A stretch of DNA of 64,000 nt. Origin: JBGAPH01 sp046349955. GTDB lineage: Bacteria; Planctomycetota; Planctomycetia; Pirellulales; JBGAPH01. The position numbers and the translations under genes were made by a program. Of the stretch, positions 41,869-49,839 are shown one piece after another. Each line of letters opens with the position of its first letter. The first letter of the stretch is position 1. The stretch covers positions 198,986-262,985 of the forward strand of contig JAXMBI010000006.1 of assembly GCA_046349955.1 (NCBI GenBank). The letters run 5' to 3'. The notes beneath the pieces were generated by a model. The model saw only the letters and a program-made list of their open reading frames with translations, searched no databases and was not told the origin of the DNA.

Positions 41869-43332
41869 ATGGGTCGGCCTCAAATGGCATGGCGCAGGGA
41901 TCGCGCTCCGCCTTGGCGGCTGCCGCTGCTGGCGCTCGCCCTGGCCATTGCCGGCACGGTCGTTCTGGCGGACGAGCCGGCCGAATTCGGCGTGCCAGGC
42001 GATTCTTCCTGGGCAATTGCTAGCGATGCCGAGGCGGTTGTTTTGGGGCCCGCCGCTGATGAATTGCGTAGCGGTGCTTTACCCCCCGGCGACTCGCCGG
42101 GGGCTAACAAAGGCGTACCAGCGGGGCGCCGCCTCAGAGAGTTGCTCGGCACGCCGTCCGACGACGACCGCCTCATCAACCTCCGCGGCCGGATCGACAC
42201 CGACGCCATCTGGTCCACCCAGAGCCCGGCCAACCTGGCCACGTACGGCGACCTGGGGGACGTTGTCGGCCTGCGGCGAGCCCGCATCGGCGCATTCGGA
42301 AACTTCAGCGACCATTCTCGGTACCTGGCCGAGATCGACCTCGCCAGCGGCAACGTCGTCATCCGCGACCTGTACTACGCCTTTGGGCAGCCCCAGGAGA
42401 ACGGCGAGTTCCGCGGCGGGCACTACCGCGAGCCCTTCAGCCTGGAGGGGGCCATCAGCGCGAACAGCTTCGCCTTCATGGAGCGGTCGCCGATCAACAA
42501 CCTCGATCCGGCCCGCAACTGGGGCCTCGGATACTTTGCCTGTGACGCCGAGGAGCGAGCCACCTGGGCCCTGGGCTTCTTTCGCAAGGGCTCCGATCCC
42601 TCGGATCTTCAGGGGGGCGACGGCAGCGACTCGGCGGTGACGATGCGCGGCACGGTGCTCCCCTACTACGAGGACGAGGGGGCGCGGCTCATGCACTTGG
42701 GTTTCGCGCTCTCCTCGCGGGTGCCTGACAACGGGCTCGTGGTCATCAACCAACGGCCGGCGTCGCCGCTGCTCGACCTGGGGGACTCGTCGGCCTCTCC
42801 CTTCGTTCCCACGCTGCGCTACCAGGCCACGTTCCAGCAGCTCTTCAATGCTCAGTGGGCGATGGCCCAGGGCTCGTTTTGGGCCCAGGCCGAATGGTAC
42901 GGCACGCTGATCGACCAGAGCTTTGGCCGCGGCGAAGTCTTCCTCCACGGCTGCTATCTCGACGTGGGATACTTCCTGACGGGCGAGCACCGCGCCTACG
43001 AACGCCGCAACGGCTTCTTCGGCTTCATCACCGTCGACCGGCCGGTGCTCCGCCGATTTTCGTCGCAGACCACGCCGCGCCCGGCAGGCTTCGGCGCCTG
43101 GGAAGTCACCGCGCGGTTCGCTTATCTCGACTTCTTCGACACCGACAACCCGCGCGGCCCCCAGGGGCAGCTCGAGGGAGTCGAAATGCCGCAGGGCACG
43201 CTGGGGTTGAACTGGTATCTGGCCGACCGCTGCCGGCTGATGTTCAACTACTACTATTCCACCCCCCGCGAGCCCAACACCGGCGTCAGCTCCGCCAGCA
43301 TCTACTCGATGCGCCTGGGCGTATTTTGGTAG
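41869..43332 (+). CDS. Outer-membrane porin, OprO/OprP-like
   Basis: 487 aa. Signal peptide about residues 17-37 (LPLLALALAIAGTVVLAD). The barrel region begins around INLRGRIDTDAIWSTQSP, with LRRARIGAFGNFSDHSRYLA, RDLYYAFGQPQENGEFRGGH and an aromatic C-terminus ending LGVFW, matching the Porin_O_P family. Residues about 72-80 (PPGDSPGAN) are encoded by a palindromic repeat found elsewhere between genes. Start uncertain between 41869 and 41884. Confidence 0.85.
   Translation: MGRPQMAWRRDRAPPWRLPLLALALAIAGTVVLADEPAEFGVPGDSSWAIASDAEAVVLGPAADELRSGALPPGDSPGANKGVPAGRRLRELLGTPSDDDRLINLRGRIDTDAIWSTQSPANLATYGDLGDVVGLRRARIGAFGNFSDHSRYLAEIDLASGNVVIRDLYYAFGQPQENGEFRGGHYREPFSLEGAISANSFAFMERSPINNLDPARNWGLGYFACDAEERATWALGFFRKGSDPSDLQGGDGSDSAVTMRGTVLPYYEDEGARLMHLGFALSSRVPDNGLVVINQRPASPLLDLGDSSASPFVPTLRYQATFQQLFNAQWAMAQGSFWAQAEWYGTLIDQSFGRGEVFLHGCYLDVGYFLTGEHRAYERRNGFFGFITVDRPVLRRFSSQTTPRPAGFGAWEVTARFAYLDFFDTDNPRGPQGQLEGVEMPQGTLGLNWYLADRCRLMFNYYYSTPREPNTGVSSASIYSMRLGVFW
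42083..42108. repeat. Palindromic repeat inside the porin reading frame
   Basis: CCCCCGGCGA, CTC, GCCGGGGG, then CTAAC; nearly the exact reverse complement of the intergenic unit at 49291-49317. It keeps the porin frame open and lies in the poorly conserved linker just after the signal peptide. Confidence 0.8.
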
Positions 43333-43356
43333 AGCGCTGGCAGATGATCGGCAGCG

Positions 43357-44253
43357 CTACCAGCGCCAGCCCACGCCGGTGTTCGCAAAGAAGTTGGCCG
43401 CGTCGTCGTTCAGTCCCCAGCCGACGCGCACGCCGACTTCCAGATTGGGCGTGAGCAGGTAGTGCGAACCGGGGCTAAAGTACTGCTTCACCGTGTCGTG
43501 GCGGCTGCCGTCGCGGAACAGGCCGAAGTACTCGGCGTGAACGTTCCACTTCTCGGTCAGCGAGACCTTGAGCACGGTCGAGGGCGCCCAGACGCCAAAA
43601 TGATCGCCCAGCTCGCTGGCGGTTCCGTAGCGTAGGCCGGAATCCCACTTGAACCGCTCGGCCCAGGTCCAGCCGCAGGCGTACGTCGTGACGACCTGCG
43701 AGGCAGCGGCCTCGCCCGTGGTGGGGGTGAAGCCCTGCACCATCAGGATGCTCTGGGGGACCCAAGCGTCTTGCTTGCTCAACTCGGCCTTGATGCCATA
43801 GGCGATGCGGTGCTCGCGCTCGAGGCCGCCCCCCTCGAAGTCGTCGTCGCCGTCGCTGTTCGAAGTGTCGCTCGGGGCGCCGCCGACCTCATAGTTCCAG
43901 CCCAGCCGCAGCTCGATCCGCTCGCCCACGCCGTAGCGGGCCAGGAACTCGGGGAAACTATGCGTCTCGGCCACCTCGCGGTTGTCGGTAAACGTGTAGG
44001 CCGACTCGAGGATCAGGCGGCCCTTGCCGGCGACCGTGGTGGCGGGCGTAAACGAGTCGCGGTCGGTCTCGATCTCGTCCGCCTCTTCGCCTTCGTCTCC
44101 TGACTCCGGCGCTTCGGCATCGGACGCCGCCTCCGTCCGCGGGAACACCAAGAAGTTGGTGAGTGGCTGCGTCTGGGCGCAAACTGAACCTGTCGACCAG
44201 GGGCTCACGCCCGCCAGCGCCAGGAAGGCCGATCGCCACAGCAGACGGCGCAC
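43357..44253 (-). CDS. Outer-membrane transporter-like protein (MetA-pathway/phenol-degradation family type)
   Basis: 298 aa, GTG start. Signal peptide to about residue 26 (FLALAGVSPWSTGSVCAQ), an acidic linker (SGDEGEEADEIETDRD), then beta-barrel-like repeats (GRLILESAYTFTDNREVAET, RIELRLGWNYEVGG, WTWAERFKWDSGLRYGTASE) ending VGWRW with a C-terminal aromatic. The pattern fits the Phenol_MetA_deg transporter family. It converges with the porin gene, 24 bp apart. Confidence 0.72.
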   Translation of the reverse strand: MRRLLWRSAFLALAGVSPWSTGSVCAQTQPLTNFLVFPRTEAASDAEAPESGDEGEEADEIETDRDSFTPATTVAGKGRLILESAYTFTDNREVAETHSFPEFLARYGVGERIELRLGWNYEVGGAPSDTSNSDGDDDFEGGGLEREHRIAYGIKAELSKQDAWVPQSILMVQGFTPTTGEAAASQVVTTYACGWTWAERFKWDSGLRYGTASELGDHFGVWAPSTVLKVSLTEKWNVHAEYFGLFRDGSRHDTVKQYFSPGSHYLLTPNLEVGVRVGWGLNDDAANFFANTGVGWRW

Positions 44254-44381
44254 GGGCTCGCTCGCGAAGTCGTCGAGCGCACGGGCAGACCGACCGCCGA
44301 GCGCGCCCGATCAGAAGGCTGAACATCAACCGTCTTCGACCGCCCGCGCTGCGATCGGTCAATAAGACTTAAGCGGTCAGC

Positions 44382-45395
44382 CTATTCGTTGCCGGCGGCG
44401 GTCGCTTCCTGGCGGACGTGCCGGGGCCGAATCACCTTGCGGGCCAAGCCTACCGACTCGAGCATGCGGATCGAGTAGTAGGTGGGATCGACTTCCCACC
44501 AACGGTGTTGAACGCTCGCGCTGGCCGGGTCGTGGTGATGGTTGTTGTGCCAACCTTCGCCCATCGCCACCACGCCAACGAACCAATTGTTGCGGCTGTT
44601 CTCGTTGGTGTCGTAGCTGCGATAGCCGAACAGGTGCGTGAGCGAATTGACGCTCCAGGTGATGTGCCACACGAGCACCGTCCGCACGAACACGCCCCAC
44701 ACGAGCAAACTCGAGCCGAACTGCAAAGCCGCCTGCGGTCCCCAAATCGCCCACCCCGCCAAGGCGCCGCCGAGGAAAATGAGCGCCGCATGCGCCAAAT
44801 AAATGGCAGGCGAACGTAGAGGCCGCTTCTCCAGCCACCAGTAGTAAGGATCGGCTAGCAGATCGCGAGCATACTTATCGTACACCGCGGCCGACTGCAG
44901 CGAAGAGTTGCGGTAGAGCAGCCAGCCCATGTGCGACCAGAAGAACGTCTCCTCGGGCGAATGTGGGTCTTCCGGATCGTCGGAATGGTTGTGGTGCAGC
45001 CGGTGAGTGGCCACCCAGCGAGCAGGCGTCGTTTGTAGGGAGCAAAGGGCCAGCGTCGTCAGGCAGTATTCCAGCCACCGCGGCACCTGCAGGCTGCGGT
45101 GCGCGAGCAGGCGGTGATAGCCAAGGTTGATGCCCAGGGTGGCGAAGAGGTAGAGCCCCACCGCGACCGAGACGACGCCTGTCCAGGAAAAAAAATAGGG
45201 AACGAACGCCAGGCAGGCCAACAGATGCATGATGGCGATCGGGGCCGCATAGAACCAGAAGATCCCCTCCGCACGATGGGACAACGTTCGCGGCGCCGGC
45301 TGGGCTTGGGTGGGCGTGGGTAGCACTCGAGCGAATCCCGATGTCTGGAAGAAGGGGAGGCCGCCCGAGACATCCGTGCTAGCGAGCCGCCCCAT
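44382..45395 (-). CDS. Fatty acid (acyl-CoA/acyl-lipid) desaturase
   Basis: Membrane di-iron desaturase, 337 aa from the ATG at 45395 (a TTG at 45461 would add 22). The three histidine boxes are present: HRLLAH, HRLHHNHSDD and HNNHHHDP, with four hydrophobic segments around them (AIMHLLACLAFVPYFFSW, SVAVGLYLFATLGINLGY). This is the delta-9 type found in bacteria that keep membranes fluid. Electron donor not seen nearby. Confidence 0.92.
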   Translation of the reverse strand: MGRLASTDVSGGLPFFQTSGFARVLPTPTQAQPAPRTLSHRAEGIFWFYAAPIAIMHLLACLAFVPYFFSWTGVVSVAVGLYLFATLGINLGYHRLLAHRSLQVPRWLEYCLTTLALCSLQTTPARWVATHRLHHNHSDDPEDPHSPEETFFWSHMGWLLYRNSSLQSAAVYDKYARDLLADPYYWWLEKRPLRSPAIYLAHAALIFLGGALAGWAIWGPQAALQFGSSLLVWGVFVRTVLVWHITWSVNSLTHLFGYRSYDTNENSRNNWFVGVVAMGEGWHNNHHHDPASASVQHRWWEVDPTYYSIRMLESVGLARKVIRPRHVRQEATAAGNE

Positions 45396-45691
45396 CCTGA
45401 CAGGTTCGCTTCGCGAACGAAAGCCATTTCCGGGGAGATTGCGGATTAACCCGGCTGACAATCCAGGCGGGGGGCACGTGGGGCGAACACATTACCCGTT
45501 TTCCGCGACCCCGAGAACCGCCCGGCGTCAGCTAGTCACGAACACCTTTCGCACCTAACTTGCGCGCGAGAAACCGTTCGGGTCCCTAGTCGCAAGTCGT
45601 TGGCGGATCGCTATCATAGGGCGATTGGTGATGGAAGCAACCGGAACCGGCCACGCGCCGGCGCAGGGCTTGTCTGGCAAGGAGCACGCAC

Positions 45692-47380
45692 GTGTCCGAT
45701 CAGCGTTTTCGCGGCGGATCCAGAGGTCTGTTGGGTCTGGGGCTGATCCTTGGCGTGCTCGCCGGCCGCGCGCAGGGTCAAGAGCCGGCGCCCGCCGGGC
45801 GGGCGGAAAGTCCGTCGCTCACCGCGATCGACGTACTGCTCGAACCCGGGCCGGCGATGGTCGAGGCGGCAAGGGCTGCGAACGCCAAGCTCCGTGCCAA
45901 CTTTGCGGCCGGCTTCGCCCTCGACGCCGAGCACACGCCCCATATCTCGGTCGCGCAGCGCTACGTGCGCACCGACGATCTGCCGCGGGTCTACGAGGCG
46001 GTTCGACAGGTCGCAGCGACGGCGCGCCCCACCGAATGGCGACTCCGCGCGACCGGTTACTATGCGCTTCCCGTGGAGAACCTTGGCCTGGCCGGCATTG
46101 TCGTCGAGCGGTCCCCGGAGTTGGCCGAGTTTCAGCGACGCGTGCTCGACGCCGTGGCGGCGTTCGCAGTGGAGGGCGGAACCGCGGCGGCCTTCGTGGC
46201 GCCACCGGACGGCCAAACGATCATCCCCGCCGCCGTCGCCTATGTGAATGAATTCGTGCCCAAGTACAGCGGCGCCGACTACAACCCGCACGTGACGGTG
46301 GGTCTGGGTCACGACGATTTCGTCCACGCGCTGATCGCGGCGCCTTTCCAGCCCTTCGAGTTTTCGCCAGCGGGAGTGGCCGTCTACCACCTCGGCAACT
46401 TCGGCACGGCGCAGCGGCAGCTCTGGTCGTCCACCCACAGCGATCCGCTCCCCTCGTGGAACGAAGGCGCCGCGAAGCGCTCGATCCTCGAGTTCGTAGC
46501 CAAGACGACCACGCCGGGCGGGCCGCGGTTCGTTCCCCCCGCGGAGCGAATCGCCACGTTCGACAACGACGGCACGCTCTGGTGCGAGCAGCCGATGTAC
46601 GTGCAACTCGTCTTTGGGCTCGACCGCGTGCGGCAACTCGCCCCGCAACACCCCCAATGGGACGATAATCCGGCCTATGTGGCCTTGCGGGAGCGGCGGC
46701 TCGATTCACTCGGAGCCGCCGGCGAGAAGCAAATGGAAGAATTGCTTGCGCAGGCGAACACGGGGATGACCTCGGGCGAATACGAAAAAATGATCGTCGC
46801 TTGGCTGGCGACCGCGCGGCATCCCCGCTTCGACCGGCCGTACACGGAGCTTGTCTATCAGCCGATGCTCGAGCTCTTGGCCTACCTGCGGGCCAACCAG
46901 TTCAAAACCTTCATCGTGTCCGGCGGCGGCATCGAGTTCATGCGCCCTTGGACGAATCGCGTCTACCGAGTTCCGCCCGAGCAGGTGGTCGGGTCCAGCG
47001 TGAAGCTCAAGTACGAGCTGCGGCCGAGCGGCCCCGTGCTTTTGCGCCTGCCGGAGATCAATTTCATCGACGACAAGGCGGGCAAGCCGGTCGGCATCGC
47101 GCAGTACATCGGCCGGCGGCCTGTGGCCGCTTTCGGCAACTCCGACGGCGATCAGCAGATGCTCGAGTGGACCGCCGGGGGCGACGGGGCCAGCCTGATG
47201 TTGCTCGTCCACCACGACGACGCCCGGCGCGAATATGCCTACGATCGCCGCTCGCAAATTGGCCGGCTCGACAAAGCCTGGGACGAAGCGGTCGAACGCG
47301 GCTGGACGGTCGTCAGCATGCAGCGCGATTGGAAGCGGATCTTTCCCTTCGAGGAAACTCCGGCGGAGCTGCGCAAGTAG
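45692..47380 (+). CDS. Secreted fusion of a 2H phosphoesterase and a HAD phosphatase
   Basis: 562 aa, GTG start with AAGGAG eight bases upstream. Signal peptide about 10-29. Residues 35-230 hold two HxS/T motifs, HTPHISVAQ (about 90) and YNPHVTVGLG (about 205), the pair that defines 2H phosphoesterases (2'-5' RNA ligase/LigT family). From 265 a HAD domain follows: motif I IATFDNDGTLW with both Asp, SGGGIEFM as motif II, and NFIDDKAGKP plus FGNSDGDQQMLEW for III/IV. Both active sites look intact, so the enzyme may hydrolyse a cyclic or nucleotide phosphate and then dephosphorylate the product in the periplasm (inference). Confidence 0.82.
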   Translation: MSDQRFRGGSRGLLGLGLILGVLAGRAQGQEPAPAGRAESPSLTAIDVLLEPGPAMVEAARAANAKLRANFAAGFALDAEHTPHISVAQRYVRTDDLPRVYEAVRQVAATARPTEWRLRATGYYALPVENLGLAGIVVERSPELAEFQRRVLDAVAAFAVEGGTAAAFVAPPDGQTIIPAAVAYVNEFVPKYSGADYNPHVTVGLGHDDFVHALIAAPFQPFEFSPAGVAVYHLGNFGTAQRQLWSSTHSDPLPSWNEGAAKRSILEFVAKTTTPGGPRFVPPAERIATFDNDGTLWCEQPMYVQLVFGLDRVRQLAPQHPQWDDNPAYVALRERRLDSLGAAGEKQMEELLAQANTGMTSGEYEKMIVAWLATARHPRFDRPYTELVYQPMLELLAYLRANQFKTFIVSGGGIEFMRPWTNRVYRVPPEQVVGSSVKLKYELRPSGPVLLRLPEINFIDDKAGKPVGIAQYIGRRPVAAFGNSDGDQQMLEWTAGGDGASLMLLVHHDDARREYAYDRRSQIGRLDKAWDEAVERGWTVVSMQRDWKRIFPFEETPAELRK

Positions 47381-47390
47381 CCGCCCGCAC

Positions 47391-47424
47391 AAGAAAAGGA
47401 GCACGCGAACGGTTCGCGTGCTCC
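47391..47424 (-). terminator. Terminator between convergent genes, for the parAB operon
   Basis: GGAGCACGCGAA (47398-47409) pairs with TTCGCGTGCTCC (47413-47424). On the minus strand the stem is followed by TTTTCTT, so it should end the parA-parB message. It may also slow transcription from the plus strand. Confidence 0.82.
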
Positions 47425-47464
47425 CAAAATCAATCACGGTTGCTTGCGGCAGCTAGCTGCTAGC

Positions 47465-48424
47465 TCACCAGGTCCCGGTGCGGCCAAGCGGCGCTCCTTG
47501 GGTGTCGCACAGCAGAGCCCGCAAGCGCTCGAACTCCTCGTGGCTGCCGAAGTGCACGACCAGGCGGCCGCGACCCTTGCTCCCCTGGCGGATGTCGACC
47601 TTCGTGCCCAGCGCGGCGCGCAGCTCCTGCTCGAGCGTGGCAACCTGGCCGGTCCGCGGGCGCCGTGCCGGCGCCTTGGCGCCGTCGCGGCCGATTACGG
47701 CCAGCGGCTCGGCGTCGGCCTGGTGAATCGTGTCATGCACGAGCTGCTCGGTCGCTCGCACGCTGAGCGCTTCGTCCTGGATCCGCTGGCAGAAGACGAT
47801 CTGCTCCTGCTCGTCTCCCAGGGGCAGCAGCGCCCGGCCGTGCCCTTGCGAGATCGCCCCGGAGCGGATGGCGTCTTGCACCGCGTCGGGCAGCTCGAGC
47901 AGGCGGATGAGGTTGGCGATCGTCGAGCGGTCGACCTTCAGCCGGCCCGCCAGCTCGTCCTGCGTGCAACCGTAGCGGTGCAGGTAGTCGTGGAACGAGG
48001 CGGCCTTCTCGAGCGGGTTGAGATCCTTCCGCTGCAAGTTCTCGACGATCGCGAGCTCGGCCACCTGGCGGTCGTCGGCCTCGCGGATCAGGGCCGGCAC
48101 GTCGATCCAGCCCGCCTTGATGGCGGCCCGCAGCCGCCGCTCGCCGGAAACGAGTTGGTAGCGGCTCTCGGCGCGGCGGACCACGATCGGCTGCAGCAGG
48201 CCGTGCTCTTTCAGGCTCTCGCAGAGCGAAATGATTTCCGAATCGTCGAAGTCGCGCCGCGGTTGATAGGGGTTCGGGTCGACCTCGTAGACGCTCAGCC
48301 GCACGAGGCCCTTGTCGCCCTGGGCCAATGCTTCGGGCTGCGGCTCAAAGTCTTCGATCAGCGCGCCCGCCGGCCTGCCCAGCAGCGCTTCCAACCCACG
48401 TCCCAGTCGCCGTTCCTTAGTCAC
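47465..48424 (-). CDS. parB: Chromosome partitioning protein ParB (Spo0J)
   Basis: 319-aa CTPase/parS-binding clamp. LGRGLEALLG at the start, the CTP-binding RRDFDDSEIISLCESL and YQLVSGERRLRAAI segments, and the helix-turn-helix YGCTQDELAGRLKVDRSTIA (about 160). The C-terminal dimerisation domain follows a Pro/Arg linker. GTG start at 48424, overlapping the parA stop by 8 bases (GTGACTAA), so translation is coupled. Confidence 0.95.
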   Translation of the reverse strand: MTKERRLGRGLEALLGRPAGALIEDFEPQPEALAQGDKGLVRLSVYEVDPNPYQPRRDFDDSEIISLCESLKEHGLLQPIVVRRAESRYQLVSGERRLRAAIKAGWIDVPALIREADDRQVAELAIVENLQRKDLNPLEKAASFHDYLHRYGCTQDELAGRLKVDRSTIANLIRLLELPDAVQDAIRSGAISQGHGRALLPLGDEQEQIVFCQRIQDEALSVRATEQLVHDTIHQADAEPLAVIGRDGAKAPARRPRTGQVATLEQELRAALGTKVDIRQGSKGRGRLVVHFGSHEEFERLRALLCDTQGAPLGRTGTW

Positions 48425-49163
48425 GCTCGAGCACCTCCAGACAGAGTTCCACATAGGCCCGCGCGCCACGGGCGCGCGGGGAGTAGTCGATCACGCTGGC
48501 GCCGTGGCTGGGCGCTTCGCACACCGCCACGTCGCGGGGGATCACCGTTTCGAACACAATCTCGCCAAAGAAGTCGCGGACCTCGCGGTCCACTTCGTAG
48601 GTCAGTTCCAGGCCGGCGTCGTACATCGTGAGCAGAATGCCGCCGAAGGCCAGGCGGTTGCCGGGGCGCTGCATCACCTGCCGGATCACCTCGATCATTT
48701 GCGTCAGCCCCTCCATCGCGTAGTACTCGCACTGGATGGGCATCAGCACTTCGGTGGAGCAGGCCAGGGCCGTCTGCGTGAGCTGGCCCAGCGACGGCGG
48801 GCAGTCGATCAGCACGAAGTCGTAGGCCGCCATGCCGGTGGCCATGTGCTGCATCAGCGTGGCCGAGCGCCCGGCGGCGCCGTCGGCCAGGGCCTCGACG
48901 TCTTGAAAGCTCCGGCTCCCCGGCAGCAATTCGAGCCCCGCCGTGCCGGATTGGAGCAGCGTTTCGCGGAGCGGCCGGTCTTCGAGCAGCGGGTGGCGCT
49001 CGGCGGGGCGGTGGCCGAGTCCGCTCGTGGCGTTGCACTGGGGATCGAGGTCCACCAGCAGGGTGCGCTGCCCGGCCTTGGCCAAACCGACGGCCAGGTT
49101 GACCGCCGTGGTCGTCTTGCCGACTCCGCCCTTCTGATTGGCAACGCACAAAATACGGCCCAC
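48417..49163 (-). CDS. parA: Chromosome partitioning ATPase ParA (Soj)
   Basis: 248-aa deviant-Walker ATPase. NQKGGVGKTTTAVNLAVGLA (residues 9-28) carries the two lysines of the deviant Walker A; LLVDLDPQCNATSGLG is the A' motif and FVLIDCPPSLGQLTQ Walker B. It has the short chromosomal form with no N-terminal HTH. It drives parS-ParB movement over the nucleoid. First gene of the parA-parB pair, with parS sites 175-265 bp upstream. Confidence 0.96.
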   Translation of the reverse strand: MGRILCVANQKGGVGKTTTAVNLAVGLAKAGQRTLLVDLDPQCNATSGLGHRPAERHPLLEDRPLRETLLQSGTAGLELLPGSRSFQDVEALADGAAGRSATLMQHMATGMAAYDFVLIDCPPSLGQLTQTALACSTEVLMPIQCEYYAMEGLTQMIEVIRQVMQRPGNRLAFGGILLTMYDAGLELTYEVDREVRDFFGEIVFETVIPRDVAVCEAPSHGASVIDYSPRARGARAYVELCLEVLERD

Positions 49164-49290
49164 GCGGCGCTCGCTCCGTGAATGCCGGCCTCACCGCTCG
49201 AGAGGCAGCGCGCGGATTGTAGCAGCGGCCCCGACTCCGGCTAACGGCAGTTTTCAGCCGGCTGGACTCGCCCGCCGCGGATAGGGTTCC

Positions 49291-49317
49291 GTTAGCCCCC
49301 GGCGAGTCGCCCGGGGG
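49291..49317. repeat. GTTAGCCCCCGGCGAG palindromic repeat
   Basis: GTTAGCCCCCGGCGAGTCGC followed by CCGGGGG. Intergenic copy of the unit embedded in the porin gene, in reverse orientation. It lies between parA and the parS cluster. Confidence 0.8.
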
Positions 49318-49338
49318 AACCGCGACGTGGCGGATCAC

Positions 49339-49352
49339 GTTTCACGTGAAAC
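49339..49352. promoter_or_regulatory. parS site 1
   Basis: GTTTCACGTGAAAC, an exact match to the conserved core of the bacterial parS palindrome bound by ParB. It lies 176 bp upstream of the parA start. Confidence 0.93.
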
Positions 49353-49370
49353 ACCTCTCCCAACTTACGC

Positions 49371-49384
49371 GTTCCACGTGAAAC
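49371..49384. promoter_or_regulatory. parS site 2
   Basis: GTTCCACGTGAAAC, one mismatch in the left arm. Centre-to-centre distance to site 1 is 32 bp, about three helical turns. Confidence 0.88.
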
Positions 49385-49415
49385 ACGCAGATCCGCGGCG
49401 CGCAACGGTGGACCG

Positions 49416-49429
49416 GTTTCACGTGAAAC
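49416..49429. promoter_or_regulatory. parS site 3
   Basis: GTTTCACGTGAAAC, exact, seven bases past the 3' end of the small membrane-protein gene at 49436. The three sites fall within 91 bp. Confidence 0.93.
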
Positions 49430-49435
49430 GCCGAA

Positions 49436-49780
49436 CTAGCGCGCCTGCGTCGCGTCGAGGGGTGTTGCCTGACGTACGGCGAGTTGCTGCTCGATCCGGC
49501 CCAACCGCTGCTCGAGCCCCTCGAGCCGCTCGGCCAGGGCGTCGTCTTCGGGCGCGCCGTTGAAAGCCCGGACGATCGAGGCCAGGCCGTTGGTCAGCAC
49601 CGCCATCAGACCGGTGCCGAAGATCAGCGTCACCGCGAGGGCCCCGATCAGTTGGCCCCCGTCGAGCCGATCGACGAGGCTCCCCAAGAAGCCCGTCGCA
49701 GAATCGGCGGGCTCTGCCCAGGCAGGAACGGCAGTCAGCCAGGTCGACAACGTGGCGAGGGAGAGCAGTCGAATCTTCAT
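49436..49780 (-). CDS. Small exported membrane protein with coiled-coil tail
   Basis: 114 aa, unrecognised. Signal peptide ending AWA near residue 22, a membrane segment GALAVTLIFGTGLMAVLTNG (about 45-64), and a coiled coil LAERLEGLEQRLGRIEQQLA at the C-terminus. The position beside parS suggests nothing definite about function. Confidence 0.65.
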   Translation of the reverse strand: MKIRLLSLATLSTWLTAVPAWAEPADSATGFLGSLVDRLDGGQLIGALAVTLIFGTGLMAVLTNGLASIVRAFNGAPEDDALAERLEGLEQRLGRIEQQLAVRQATPLDATQAR

Positions 49781-49839
49781 CGCGGGGCTCCAAATACTCG
49801 GCGGGCAGGGGAATCAGGCCTCAGCCCCAAACTGCGCGC

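Noticed and set aside
47444..48631. 395-aa plus-strand ORF opposite parB
   Set aside because: Low-complexity shadow; parB on the minus strand is unambiguous.
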